A DNA stretch of 64,000 nt from Megamerina dolium (GCA_963854835.1 OY978525.1:50937429-51001428); one strand, 5' to 3'; positions 34,291-46,649 are shown, counted from the stretch's first letter. Numbers and translations are program-made. The notes: generated by a model from the sequence alone, not told the origin.

Positions 34291-34496
34291 GTGCCGTAGC
34301 TCAATGGTTAGTGTGTTGGCCTTCTGATATGTAGGTTGTGGGTTCGATCCTCAGCTGAAGCATAACAAATTTACTCTTTAAAAGATTTTTCTCTCGAATG
34401 GTAACCAACTGTCTTCAAGCAATTGGCAATTCTTTCGACAGTAACAACTTGGCATGAGAAAGCTTCTAAAAGAACTTTGTGACAAAGCTCAGAAAA
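34291..34496 (+). mobile_element. SINE, 3'-truncated
   Basis: Head GGGTGCCGTAGCTCAATGG with A and B boxes (GGGTTCGATCC) and body to GCTCAGAAAAAG. It stops where a 22-bp repeat (34497-34518) begins. Substitutions make it more diverged than the 360-bp copies. Confidence 0.8.
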
Positions 34497-34574
34497 AGAA
34501 GGATGAATAATTAAAGAATAGCACGAATAATGGTAGCATCGAAACTAATGCCAACAAAAAAAAACAAAAAAAAC

Positions 34575-34741
34575 TCGAGTTCGATAAGGGAAGATTCTGG
34601 GGTGTTGCCACAGAGTATAAATAGAGCTAGTTTGTTGATAAATTAATCAATTCAATTCCGAAAGTAATAGAATCAACATAACACTATCAAGTGATTAAAG
34701 AGGGTCTGTAAGTAGTTGATTAAATTAATTGTTGTTGCACA
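34575..34741 (+). repeat. Ty3/gypsy LTR relic
   Basis: In plus orientation it shares AGATTCTGGGGTGTTGCC, AGTATAAATAGAGC and the end AATTGTTGTTGCACA with the LTR at 63326-63629 read on the minus strand. The TATAAATA is the likely LTR promoter TATA box. Middle portion diverged. Confidence 0.65.
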
Positions 34742-34909
34742 TAGTTCATATTCAGTGATCGAACAAGGTTGATTCGAGTAGAATTAAACGTGACAATATG
34801 TAGGTTACATATGCATGTACGCATAAGAGAATACCCGATACTTGTGCTGCACTCTTTGCTCGACCGGATAAGGCAACATGTTTGAATTACAAACTTTTAC
34901 TGATACATC

Positions 34910-35430
34910 CGAGAAAGCGCATGGAGCACCAGCCTACATTGGATCAGTGTTCAAAAACGGCACCATTCTGACACGCCTTCTTTGTGCTTGTTTCAAGTGT
35001 GCCACTTAAAAGACAAACTATACCGCTACTAGAGCTATGCGCGGCAGCACTCGGAGCACAAGAATCAAATCTGTATTGCCTTATATATATTCGTCATCAG
35101 AATTATTCAACACGTTTGTAGCCAATCGCATTTCAATCATCCAAGACTCAACTGAGGCAGAACAATGGCGCCACGTTAGCTCTAAATGCAATCCAGCAGA
35201 TGTGCTATCCCGTGGAATGCTGCCAACAGCCCTTAAATAATGTACTCTTTCGTTCTGTAACTAGCCACCCAAATTCAATTCAAATCTTGCAAATCCAACA
35301 AATCTTGAAAGAAAAAGGAAAATGCAAGATTCATTAGCTGTTACAACATCAGAATTCATTTCATCGACTTCAAAGGATTATGGGATACGTTTTGCGTTTT
35401 ATAGCCGACACCAGGTTATTGGGTGGGCTT
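34910..35430 (+). pseudogene. BEL/Pao RNase H region relic
   Basis: The plus-strand translation contains FVANRISIIQDST and AEQWRHVSSKCNPADVLSRG, the conserved region between RNase H and integrase in BEL/Pao, followed by IMGYVLRFIADTR, the start of the integrase-linker segment. Stops and frameshifts are frequent. Confidence 0.75.
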
Positions 35431-35699
35431 GTGGACTGTATGGTTGTATTTATTCCGTTGATTACCAGTTGTAGCTCAACAAAAAATAGAGAGATTTATT
35501 TGGGTGAGTTTATTATAAATTATGCTTGTATATTTTCAATGATTTCGTATTCTTACCGCAACGGTGTTTTCTTCCGCTCGATCGTGTTTTATAAGTGTAA
35601 AAGCAACTCTAGTTATACATATAAGTATATAAAAAGCCGAAGAGAACACCGTTGCCAACTAATCCTTAAAATACATTTCAAATAGATGTATACATTATT

Positions 35700-37870
35700 A
35701 AATATAAACATTATTCTTAATGTTGAGGAACGGGCTTCGAGTTCCATCGAGATCTGATTTTTTATTTATATGTGCCCATTGAGATTCGGAATTTTGAAGC
35801 CACTTGCGGCCGTGCCACCATAGATGATTACTTCGACTTAAGTATATGTGCTTTTTCAAAAGCATCGCAGAACGCATGAAATTGAATTGTATCCATCTAG
35901 GAACCTTAATTTGATTTACGTGTGGGTAATTTTGAATGAAAATATGGCATTGTTTTAGCAAGTTGCTAGGTTTGTGGTCATCCCAATTTAGTTTTTCGAG
36001 CCACAATTATTTCATAAGAACTTTAGCTACAACAATTGTTGGCGAGAACCAGCCTGCTGGATCGAATAGTTTGCCAATAGCATGCAAAACTTATCGTTTT
36101 GTAATTTTCTCTTTATATTCAAGGGGTTGAATGCTGAAATAGAAAAAAAGACTTCAGCCGCTACATAAAAGACTTCAGCCGCTAGAGGCAACTCTTCTTG
36201 AACATCAGCTGCTAGTTGATGTAGTACTCTAATTGCTATGTAAGGTGCGCAATTTAAACCGAATGTTACTCTATTCAGTTCATAATCATGGACTTCTTCG
36301 TTAAGGGTATCTCTGAATAAGATCCGTTGCAATTTGGTGTGCTTAGGATACATGACTACCTGGCAGTACGTCTTTTGAATGTCTGCATTGAAAACATATT
36401 TGAAAAAGCGCCAGGATTAGTAGAGTTAAATCTAAAATTGGTCCTCTATGGAAAAGATAATTTAAAGATGTACCATTAGAAGTGGGACTTGATGCATTGA
36501 ACACGACGCGAACTTTTGTAGAATCTTTTCCGGCCTTACTACCGCATGGTGAGGTAGATAAATGCTCATTAATGCCTGTATCGTATTCAGATTTAAGTTG
36601 AAGGTTTTTATAAATAGAAGCTTCAGTTTTGGCGAATTGTTTCGACGCGATATGTCTTGACCTTCCAATATTAAGCTCCTGGGGATAAGAATCTTTGAAA
36701 GGCAGGGTTACGATATATCTTCCTTCATCGTTGCGTCTTGTGGTCTTAATAAAATGTTCTTCACAGATTTACTCTGCTTCCTGTGGTATTCTTTTTGCGG
36801 AACTTCTTTCAATTGTGGATGGGTTTTTAACATTTATCTAATAGGGCCTGTAAGAAACCATCCGAAACGGTATTTTGGGCAATGAGAGTTTCAAGAATAT
36901 TATATTGTATTCCTTCTCGAATTATCTCTGGATAAATATCTCCTCTGATAAAGCAAATGAACTTGATCGCTTTTGTAGAAGTATTTATCTGATGTTTTTA
37001 TAAATGGAAGGATCGAGAGAACAATTGAGCAAATTTCCGGTAAGCTCTTTCCAAACTAGTATATTAATTAGTCATTTGAAATTGGGGTCATGCGATGAGC
37101 ATAAATTCTGTTCTGTTACAAAACTACATTCAAACTACTACATGGATCGATATGGACACTATAGCGGTTACTAACAGAACGGTTCTTGTACCTTGTTCAA
37201 AACAGGATTGAATTTGAGTAGCGTGAGAAGAAGGACGCATTTGTTGTGTGCTATTAGGAGGACTACTTGGTTAATTAGAGTTAAAACCACTCCCAGAGTT
37301 AAAAGCAGAGTTGATGTTTTGGTCTTCACGATGTAAGAGCGTGTGGTGGCGTTGTTGGCACATAGTGCAACTATGTTGCCTTTGACAGTCTCTCAAGCCA
37401 TGGGATGTATTTAAACAATTTATGCAGTCTACGTACCGTTGACCAGCGATCGTTAAGATTCATATTTAAGAATCTGGAACATAATCTGATGGGATGTTGT
37501 TGCGAATTGCATAGTTTACAAGACGCTTTCGAAATATTTGCATTAAATGATTTCATATTCCTATTGGAGTTATTGGTCTTGCACAATTTTTAGGAGTCAC
37601 ACCTTTTAAATCGGACACTGTTTCGTTTTGCTGCATTTCAGAATTTTAAATTTATTTGTAATTGATTCATCCATAGCGAAAGAATTACTTTTGGAAGACG
37701 GGTTGAGCAAAAGAATACGAAGATGGCATCACAATGGTTTGTGTCTATATTATAAACTTTAAGAGCCATAATGCAATTATTGATATCGCGTTGTAACTTT
37801 TTGATTACATGTCCTGGTCAATATAGTCTGCATACCATAGGAAATTATTTAAATTAGACATCTTGAAAAT
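35700..37870 (-). pseudogene. BEL/Pao gag-pol relic, opposite strand
   Basis: Reading leftward from 37870: weak gag remnants, a Cys/His knuckle (CKLCNSQQHPIRLC, near 37480-37520), poorly conserved protease/RT sequence, then a clear RT block near 36030-36353 (YPKHTKLQRILFRD, VTFGLNCAPYIAIRVLHQLA) and the segment after RT (LEKLNWDDHKPSNL, VPRW; 35698-36006). Many stops. It is convergent with the plus-strand BEL relic to its left. Confidence 0.75.
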
Positions 37871-38565
37871 ATATTTGAGTAAAAATTACTGTTTTTTTTT
37901 GGGTTGTTTGAATAATTGGGTAAAGTGCATTTTTTGGGCCCAAGGCGCCCTTCATACTTAATAGTGTTTTGCCAAGGACCCTGAATTTATTATTTTTAAT
38001 TGAGGCCTTCCACTAATTTGGCCGCTAGAGGGCGCCAAACTTTTGATCCCCAATCATAAAAGTGTCCATAACTTCCGTATAAGTAGACTTTTTTATTTAA
38101 ATTTTAAAAACTAAAGTGAAGAGCCCGATAAGCTTTATCGATTTTTAAGCAAAAGCGCCCATTTTTTTTAGTGAATAACCCCCCATGGCAAATTTTCTAA
38201 AATTTGAAAAAGTTATTTTTCGGGTTTCTGAGCCTCGGAAATGCATTTTGTGTTTTTGGCCCCGCCCATTTTTTTAGCCCCATATTAAAAGCTCGCGAAA
38301 AAAGTACCCTCTAATATATCCAATATTTCAAAGCTTAGTACTTTCGTTAAATTTTCAAAATTTCCTTTTCTTTTTACGTATAAAAATAATATTTTTTCGT
38401 ATTCATTTGCAAATAATAAAACATATAAAAAATGTTTTTTCGTATTAAAAAACATAAAAAAAAATTTTTTTCGTATTCATTTGCAAATAAAAATACGTAT
38501 GAAAATAATTTTTTTTTCTATTCATTTGCAACTAAACATTCCATTAGAAAGGATGTCCGCCAATA
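37871..38565. other. No gene seen
   Basis: AT-rich DNA with repeated TTTTTTCGTATTCATTTGCAA-type words (about 38390-38530), perhaps degenerate short tandem duplications. It may be noncoding flank of the Merlin element that follows, but no terminal inverted repeat was identified. Confidence 0.35.
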
Positions 38566-39291
38566 TAATAAATACCAATACCATTTTATATGCTAGCCTT
38601 CAGAAGGATGGGTTGGGGCTAGTTCGCAAAAAAGGGTGAAAGATGCGACTACAGCATTGTCTTACGGTGTAAGGCCTTTTTTTACCGTAGGCACTTATCG
38701 CTGGTGCAAATCTGTCAATTTGTGGCTTATTCGGCTTACAATGTAAGGCTGAACGTCATTGGCCCAATGTCATTACCGCAAACTACACTTTGGTAGATTG
38801 GCCATCTCTTTGCCACGAAGTTGTTTTCGACTCGATGATTCGAAACAAGGTGAGCGTTGGCGGACCTGGTAAGATCGTCGAAATCGACGAGTCAACGTTT
38901 GGCAAACGCAAATACCACCGAGGACACCATGTCGATGGACATTGGGGTTTTGGTGATATTTTGCGGTTTTCTGGGAACTGCTTTTAGTTCCAGTTCCAGA
39001 CAGAACCCGCGAAACTTTGATTCCACTCATAAAGGAGTGGACCTTGCCAGGTACGACGGTTATTAGTGATTGCTGGAAACCCTATGCCACCTTAAAGGAT
39101 GAGGGGTTTCAGCATCTTACTGTTAATCACTCACAGTCGTTTGTCGACCCTGACACTGGAGCATGTACTAACTCTATTGAGTCGACATGGAAGGCCGCCA
39201 AACGACATTATGAGTCGTCGAGTCGAAGACAGCTCTTTTACCCAGGGTATCTGGCGAAATATATGTTTTTTAAGCAATGCCGCCGTTTATG
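38566..39291 (+). pseudogene. Merlin-family transposase (ISXO2-like DDE), frameshifted
   Basis: The first part shows VDWPSLCHEVVFDS and GGPGKIVEIDESTFGKRKY followed by HRGH, the conserved block with the first catalytic Asp of Merlin/IS1016-type transposases. A frameshift at about 38950-38990 leads to a second frame with PDRTRETLIPLIKEWTLPG, ISDCWKPY (second Asp) and NSIESTWKAAKRHY (Glu). The C-terminal end is at 39289-39291. The three acidic residues are all still visible, but in two frames. Merlin elements are sparse in insects compared with mariner. Confidence 0.8.
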
Positions 39292-39760
39292 AAGGTTGCG
39301 GGGCCCTATATATTCCCCTTATTTGGGAATTTAATGATGAAGAAGAAGAAGGGGAAGAAGCGGAAGGAGACGAAGAGGAGCAAAAGGAAGAAATTTTATA
39401 TTATTAAAAAAGCTAAAAAAAAATTATTTTTAATATACAAAAAAAAATCAACAACAAATATAATAAAATCTAAAAAAAAGGTCGTCGAACTCCAAAGCAT
39501 TTCGTATTTTTTGGGGAGTAAACCACCCCGCCCATTTTTTGCAGCTTTATCATTTGTTCCTAGTTCCACCTTGTTCTTATGTTCACATTTGTAATAAAAA
39601 GATATATGTGAAATGTCAAATTTGATAATGTTAACTTTGTTTACATTTGCAAATATGATTAATTTGCAAATATTATCAATTTGAATGTATTTATTTAATT
39701 ATATCTATTAAATTATGATGTGGAAGTTTAATTACTTCCGTATTATTTTGAGATGCAAAT
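39292..39760. other. AT-rich low-complexity stretch
   Basis: GAA/AAG-rich then A-rich sequence. The lysine-rich open frames are composition artefacts. Confidence 0.4.
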
Positions 39761-39766
39761 AATATT

Positions 39767-40366
39767 TTGTGCCACAACACCAAGCAAGATAAACTAAGCA
39801 CAGACGAATTTGAAGCTACTATGGTAACAATAAATACTGGAAAGCAATTAGCACTGACAGCTGTATACAGCCCACCAAGGCATCAAATCAAATGGGATCA
39901 ATATGTCCAAGTAATTGAACGTCATAAAACTAAGAGGGAACATTTTTTTTAAATCAAAAAATTAATGAAAACAAAACAAAAATCTTGATATCAACACCAT
40001 CAACATCAAATACTGATGAATACTTGACCATTGTCAACTACAAATTTGAAACTGTGCATGACTCAATCTACCTTGGCGTAAACGTGAACAGCTCAAACAA
40101 AATCAGCAGAGAAAGCCAACGCCGAATATGTTAGCAAACAAGAGTTACTACGCTTTTGCGAAGTACTTTGAGTGCACATTTGAGCTAAGATAAGGAAAAA
40201 GGGACGTCCAAGACTGAGATGGATGGACGAAGTGGACATGCTCCACCCTAAACATTAGAAATTGAAGAACACTAGCGAAAGATAGAACCGTTTGGAGGCA
40301 GATTTTACAGCAGTCGAAGACCCACACAGGGTTGTCCGGCCCACTATGATGATGATGATGATGTTT
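39767..40366 (+). pseudogene. LINE relic: endonuclease fragment and RT end with (GAT)n tail
   Basis: 39767-39950 encodes LSTDEFEATMVTINTGKQLA and TAVYSPPRHQIKWDQY, resembling a Jockey-type endonuclease. 39960-40350 encodes remnants such as NENKTKILISTPSTS and DSIYLGVNVNS, characteristic of the RT C-terminal region of another LINE (RTE/CR1-like), and ends in ATGATGATGATGATG at about 40347-40362, a short-repeat tail of the kind RTE-type elements carry. Probably two LINE fragments. Confidence 0.5.
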
Positions 40367-40394
40367 ATCTAAACCATGCAGATATGAGCCAATC

Positions 40395-40760
40395 CTAAAT
40401 TTGTCGCGCAATAGCAAGTGGCGATGTGGTGTCAAAATTAGGAGTTGCAGGCTCCGAGGTGTATAACTCGTCCATAGTAATGTTTGGAACTCCATACAAT
40501 AAACGCATATTATATAAAAAAGTGCATGCGTTTACGATTTTCGCAGCAAATCCAGGCTCGTATTGCAGTGTTCTGTGACGAAATAGACATCTCCTTGTAC
40601 TCTTCATAACTCCGAATAACCGTTCAATATAATTTCGTGCATTGCATAGCGCGCTATTATATCGAAAGCTGGGCGTTCCTTCAGCTTCATTAGGTAAAGG
40701 CATCATTAGCTATGGCTCTAACGGATATCCTAAATCGCCTGTGAAATAATGTCATATTGA
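40395..40760 (-). pseudogene. PIF/Harbinger transposase C-terminal fragment
   Basis: The minus strand encodes GDLGYPLEP, a stop, LMMPLPNEAEG, then NARNYIERLFGVMKSTRRCLF and AAKIVNACTFLYNMR, matching the C-terminal half of HARBI1-like DDE nucleases including the (I)E-R-FG-K block with the catalytic Glu. The N-terminal half is absent and a TAG replaces a Trp codon. Confidence 0.75.
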
Positions 40761-40821
40761 AATGCTTTGCTTATGTACATATAAAATAAATAAATAAATA
40801 TTTGTCACTTATAAGAAGTGC

Positions 40822-40876
40822 GAAGGGCTCTTTGGCCGAGCTTCTCTTCCAGTACTATTGTGCGTGTTATATTTTG
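40822..40876 (-). mobile_element. SINE 3'-end fragment
   Basis: AAGGGCTCTTTGGCCGAGCT and CTTCTCTTCCAGTACTATTG match the reverse complement of the SINE 3' part. Confidence 0.65.
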
Positions 40877-40908
40877 TATACATATTTATATACTTTATAT
40901 AAATATAT

Positions 40909-41801
<893 letters not shown>

Positions 41802-41810
41802 CCTCCGCCT

Positions 41811-44354
41811 TTAAAAACGAACGTCCTCGTTTGTCTGAACAGGATAATGAGAGATTGTCTGGTCCACTCGCGGTGATGGTTGCGGTTGCTCAAATTGTTC
41901 AATTGCTACTTCTTGCAATGGAGCGTTGTCATGAATACTGGAGACGTATTTGCCGATTAGGTTTGGTTTTCTTGTTGATGCTAGTTTGACTGCCAAGATT
42001 GCCATTAGAATTAGGGTGATGCCAGATATTCCAAAATTGGCTATTGATGCTGTCAGGCCTTTGTTTTTTATATTTTCAATATAATTTATATTTTTCAGGT
42101 GGAGTTCCTTCATCATTTCTAAGCTTAGCAATTCTTCTTCAGCTGTTAGCGTAGCATTCGGTTGTAGAATTGCAGGAAGGGGCTTACTGCCAGTAACTTC
42201 GTTAGACAAAATCATTTGGTTATCTATTGTGATTGTTGAGTTGTGGTATTGTATGGCGAATGACCCGGTCAAATTAACTTCTTCTTGGTCGATGTGAACT
42301 GTGCCGTTGAATTGGTTTAAAAGTATGATGCCTGGGAGAATTTCTTCAACCGTAGGGATGTGTTGGTTATTTATCGTGATGCAGTTAGGCGGGTGACTTT
42401 TTAGTAGGTGCGGAATACAGGAGGAGTTACTAATATCTACAATATTTCTCTTTGTACAAATTTTTATTTCATTATGTTCTTCACAATTGTCTTTTTTTCC
42501 AAAAATTTTATTTTTACATATCAATATTTCTTTAAATGGTATTTTATATAATTTGTTTCCTTTCTTTAATGCTTTGATTAACAATGATTCGCATAAATTT
42601 TCATCAGTTATTGGAATATAAATTAAATACAAAATCATTGAATTATTAGTGGCTATTTTAGCATTAGCAAATTCAAAAGATTCTTCTACATTATTAAAGG
42701 GAATATTATCTTTGTCAAAAACTTCTTTAATTAGATTCATTTCAAAATTAGAGAATATGTAAGAGTTTACTATGCCAACTTTGGCCCAATGTATTGCATA
42801 ATTTATATTTATAATTTCATCTTTTATCAATTGCAATTTATATTTTATATCTACAGCAATGTCATGTTGGATACTGTCTTTACCTTTTAATAGTGCAAAT
42901 ATTTTATTTGAAACTTCTGTAATATTATTAATTCTTTCACTTAAAAGCTTATTTACTATTACTTGTCTATTATTATTTTCTAACACGTTATTTATATGAT
43001 TTTCTAATATTTCAAAATCTTCGTGGTCTGGACTTCCTGCCAGCCATTTCCAAGCAGTTCCGAGGGCATTTACTGATCTTTTATTAACTTTAGGTTTTAA
43101 TCTATTCAAGAAATTTTGTATTTGAGTTACTTCGTTGCAAAGGAAGGGGAGTAAAGGATTGTTGGAAATAATTTTGTATCTTATCGTGGTGTTAAGTTTG
43201 TCCAACGTCCTTTGGTATTCGTCTATATCTATAGTATGTATAATTTTGTAAGTTCCGGTAAGTGAGCGTTTAAGTTTTTCGAATGAATTCATTGCTTCTC
43301 TGTTAAGTGAAATTTTAACTTTTTTAGAAAGGTTTTTGGACACTCGTCCATCTTCCCCTCTTAAAAGGACTGTAAGGGGTTTCGCAAGCTTTGCGTAGTC
43401 TTTGATGAAACGGCGATAATACCCTGAAAGTCCTAAAAAGGAGCGGAGATCTTTTAGGGTTTGAGGGGCTGGAAAATTAACTATTGCATTTACTTTTTGT
43501 GGGTTTGTTTTGAGTCCATTTTCAGATATTATAAAGCCTAAAAATTCTACTTCTGTTTTCAAAAATTCGCACTTATCGAGTTGTATTTTCAAATTTGCCT
43601 TTTCCAATGTATCAAAAATCTGTTTAATGTCGTTAAAGTGAGTTTCCTGATCTTTACTAAATATAACGATGTCGTCAATATAGACGTAACATCTGATTCC
43701 TATGTGATCCCTTAAAATGTCATCAAGAGCTCTTTGAAAAATTGAAGGAGCATTCTTGAGACCAAAGGGTAATCGAGTGAATTCGTATTTACCGTTATTC
43801 ACCGAAAAAGCTGTCTTCTCAATATCGGATTCCTTTAGAGGAATCTGATGGAAGCCGCTCTTTAGATCGAGTACTGAGAAGAATTTGTTTCTTCCAAGCT
43901 GTGACAGTACTCCATTTATTTCGGGAATAGGATACCTGTCAGCTATTGTAACTGTATTTAATTTCCTGTAATCTATCACCATTCGGTATTTCTTCTCTCC
44001 AGATGCGTCTAGTTTTTTAGGCACTATCCATACTGGCGAATTGTATGGAGATCTCGATGGTCGAATGATACCGTCGCGAAGATATTCTTTGATTTGTTTT
44101 TCAACTTGGTCTTTGAGACACATTGGGTATGGATAACATTTTGTATAAATGGGGCTATTGTTTGTAGTGCGGATTTCACCTATTACTGTGGTGGCATATG
44201 TTAGTTTTTCGTCGGGGTCACTAAAAAGTGTCTTGTAGTCATCAGTCAGTTTTTTCATTCTGTCCATCTGGTAGTGCGTCATGTGGTCAGTGCGTATGTC
44301 AACCTTGTTAATCGACATCCATTGGTTGAGGCTTTGGCAAGGGTTTTGGAGCAA
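41811..44354 (-). CDS. Chimeric RT-Env ORF of E1, 847 residues
   Basis: Residues ~60-365 are a Ty3/gypsy reverse transcriptase: RPSRSPYNSPVWIVPKK, MVIDYRKLNTVT, LDLKSGFHQIPL, FGLKNAPSIFQ, catalytic YIDD at ~225-228, and SFLGLSGYYRRFIKDYAK. Near residue 366 (about 43255) the sequence switches in frame to an errantiviral envelope protein, with a K-x-x-R-type furin-like site at ~423-426 before a putative fusion peptide and one transmembrane segment at ~770-791. RNase H, integrase, the env signal peptide and the first env residues are missing. Relative to gag the ORF is in the +1 frame, so the usual -1 frameshift would not reach it; a Met exists at its start but translation is unproven. A fused product would lack a signal peptide. 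Confidence 0.85.
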   Translation of the reverse strand: MLQNPCQSLNQWMSINKVDIRTDHMTHYQMDRMKKLTDDYKTLFSDPDEKLTYATTVIGEIRTTNNSPIYTKCYPYPMCLKDQVEKQIKEYLRDGIIRPSRSPYNSPVWIVPKKLDASGEKKYRMVIDYRKLNTVTIADRYPIPEINGVLSQLGRNKFFSVLDLKSGFHQIPLKESDIEKTAFSVNNGKYEFTRLPFGLKNAPSIFQRALDDILRDHIGIRCYVYIDDIVIFSKDQETHFNDIKQIFDTLEKANLKIQLDKCEFLKTEVEFLGFIISENGLKTNPQKVNAIVNFPAPQTLKDLRSFLGLSGYYRRFIKDYAKLAKPLTVLLRGEDGRVSKNLSKKVKISLNREAMNSFEKLKRSLTGTYKIIHTIDIDEYQRTLDKLNTTIRYKIISNNPLLPFLCNEVTQIQNFLNRLKPKVNKRSVNALGTAWKWLAGSPDHEDFEILENHINNVLENNNRQVIVNKLLSERINNITEVSNKIFALLKGKDSIQHDIAVDIKYKLQLIKDEIININYAIHWAKVGIVNSYIFSNFEMNLIKEVFDKDNIPFNNVEESFEFANAKIATNNSMILYLIYIPITDENLCESLLIKALKKGNKLYKIPFKEILICKNKIFGKKDNCEEHNEIKICTKRNIVDISNSSCIPHLLKSHPPNCITINNQHIPTVEEILPGIILLNQFNGTVHIDQEEVNLTGSFAIQYHNSTITIDNQMILSNEVTGSKPLPAILQPNATLTAEEELLSLEMMKELHLKNINYIENIKNKGLTASIANFGISGITLILMAILAVKLASTRKPNLIGKYVSSIHDNAPLQEVAIEQFEQPQPSPRVDQTISHYPVQTNEDVRF

Positions 44355-45436
44355 AAGGTCGAGGTGGAGCTTGTTGTATCTGTTGATTGAAAGCTTGTGG
44401 CTGTGGGTAGAAATTCTGCTGTCGCTGTTGATTGGGAAATTGGGGGTAGAAATTCTGTTGTCGTTGTTGATTGGGAAATTGGGGATAGAAATTTTGTTGT
44501 CGTGGCCACTGCCGCGGAGATGAGGGTGGGTAATGGGTGGGCTGAAGCCTATGTCCTTGCATTGGTTGATTCCAATGAATTAAATGTGGGTAGAATGCTT
44601 GTTGCTGAGCGTTCCTACGTGGAAGTGGAGGTGGTCCATGATGAGCCTTGCGAGAATTATATTGAGCGACATTTGCTCTAAAAGTTTGATTTTCCAATTT
44701 TAGACACAATTGAAGTGCTTCAGGGAGGTCGGAGGGTTCTCTCATTCCTAATAGTCTAGGTAAGTCTCCATTTAGACCTCTTACAAAGGTGTCAAGGGCT
44801 TTATTTCTATAGGTCGTAATCAGCAAACTACGCGACTCCATTCCTGCATCCATGCAAGAGATTTTGTTTAATATCAATGACAGGTTGGTATAAACCTTTT
44901 GGTAAAATTCTTGGATTGGCATGTTTCCTTGAATTAAGGAAGACATTTGGTACTCGAGAGTACCTAAATCGCGCTTGTCACCGTAATGGGTGGTAAGGCA
45001 GCGAGAAATTGCGGCCCAGTTTAATGGTGTATTGTAAGATTCCAATACAATGTCCGCGTGCCCTATAATTTTGTTTCTAATTACACTCAATATTCCGAAG
45101 TATTTATGAGAACCGCGTATAGTTTCATACATTTGCAGTATCCTTTCCACGCTTTTTTTCCAGGATCCAAATTCTCCTGGGTCTCCAGAAAACTCGCGCA
45201 AACAGCGGACGACATCAGGTATTTTATCTAACTCTCCTATTCCATTACCTGCTCCTGCGTTTATCTGTTCGTCTACTTCTTGCAGCAAAACGTTCGTTTA
45301 AAATTCTATTTACTATATCTGCAACTTGTCTATTTATGTCCCTATTTTCCTCATTTGGTTGGGGGTTAGGAGGTGGATTTGGATTTGGATTTGAATTCAA
45401 GACTGCCGGTCTTATTAAATTATTAGGATTACTCAT
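44308..45436 (-). pseudogene. gag: E1 gag
   Basis: An N-terminal piece (45245-45436) and a 326-residue main piece (44308-45288) lie in different frames, so one indel near 45290 may break it; alternatively the Met at 45286-45288 is used. The core contains IPDVVRCLREFSGDPGEFGSWK and later KALDTFVRGLNGDLPRLLG, typical of errantiviral Gag. No CCHC knuckle is present, as usual for this group. Near the C terminus are three 13-residue repeats (RQQNFYPQFPNQQ type; 39-bp units at about 44400-44520). It ends at PMDVD followed by TAA; E2 and E3 continue from PMDVD, so the protease-side deletion starts exactly there. Confidence 0.8.
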
Positions 45437-46332
45437 TTTTGGACGTCAAAATATTTTTCAAAATTATCAAAATTATTATAAATTTATTTTTTATAATCTC
45501 GGAAATGCTACTAATTTTAATTAAAATTTCCAAAAGAAATTTCCTAATTTAATATTTATTCGCAAAATTTACAAAAAAAAAAATTAATGCTAATTCACTT
45601 TAAATTTTAAGTTATTTATTAAAAATTCGCTTAAAAAAGATTTTCCTAATTCACAAATTTTCTTAATATTTCCCTAAATTTAATTTACACGTTTTTCGTA
45701 CGCATGCGAATTACCGTGCTTAGCTAATAACGTTTCAAATCTACGGTTCACAAAATTTTATATTGTATGCTTTCAATTTTAAAATATTTGCACTTTACAT
45801 TTCTTTTTTTTTTTTAAATTTCTTAAATTTTGTCAGTTTTTATTTTTTAATTCGTGATTCCGATTCCTTCTAGGAAAGGAGACTCTTCTACTCTGGAGGG
45901 TCCTGTCGGATTCGCAGAGTTGAGTTATGTTATAGGGGTTTTTTCTTTTTGTTATTGGCTGTACAAGCCGTGAGTTATTTTAATTTTTTGGTTTATATTT
46001 CACACAAATAATTTTCAGTGAATCTTATGATAACTTACAAAGCTATGAGTAGCATTGCGCAACTCGTCCCACGCTGACTGCACGGAATTTGTCCTTTTTA
46101 GCTGGCTGCTTACTCCGGTTCCTGCTGCAGCTCCAGATGCGTGTCGCTCTGCGGACGTGCACTACAGAGTCTTATTTTTGTTGCCAGTCGTGTCTCCCAC
46201 TGCGGTCTGCAGGAGTCTGGTTGGGTTGAACGGTCCATGGTCACTTGCGTGCGGCTACGATAGCGTTTAATTTACACTCGCGTGTTGCCTCCTTTAAGGG
46301 CTTTTTTATTTTACGTTCAAACGACACGACTG
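45437..46332 (-). other. E1 leader with env-type splice donor
   Basis: Noncoding leader between primer site and gag. On the minus strand an ATG at 46053-46055 opens 17 nt ending at a GTAAGT donor (intron from 46038). By comparison with E2 and E3 this is the first env exon, contributing two bases of a split codon. The matching acceptor has been deleted in E1. Confidence 0.55.
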
Positions 46333-46350
46333 TCCCTGCTCGGGCGCCAG
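46333..46350 (-). other. E1 primer-binding site, tRNA-Lys type
   Basis: The minus strand reads TGGCGCCCGAGCAGGGAC, near-complementary to tRNA-Lys(UUU) 3' end. The first T overlaps the last LTR base. Confidence 0.75.
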
Positions 46351-46649
46351 TTTTTAAATTAAATATTTAAATTGGTTTTTAAAAAACCCGGAGCATTTAG
46401 CTCCTCTTTATTCAATTACAAACTTAAGACTGACTTATTATTAACAATTTTATTAACTCTAAACCTATTAATGCTTGCCTTGCATTTCCGGCACATTGCT
46501 TAATTGATTGCACCAATTGGCGATTAACGGGAATTACTATACTAAGAATCGCTTACCTACTGTCTACTTATTTATTTGCCAAATTGGCAATTTTACATTA
46601 TTAGTAAAAATAAAGAAAAATAAAGAAGAAATAATTTTGCGCGTGTTAA

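Noticed and set aside
39277..39594. Lysine-rich ORF after the Merlin relic
   Set aside because: A-rich low-complexity DNA; no homology or start evidence.
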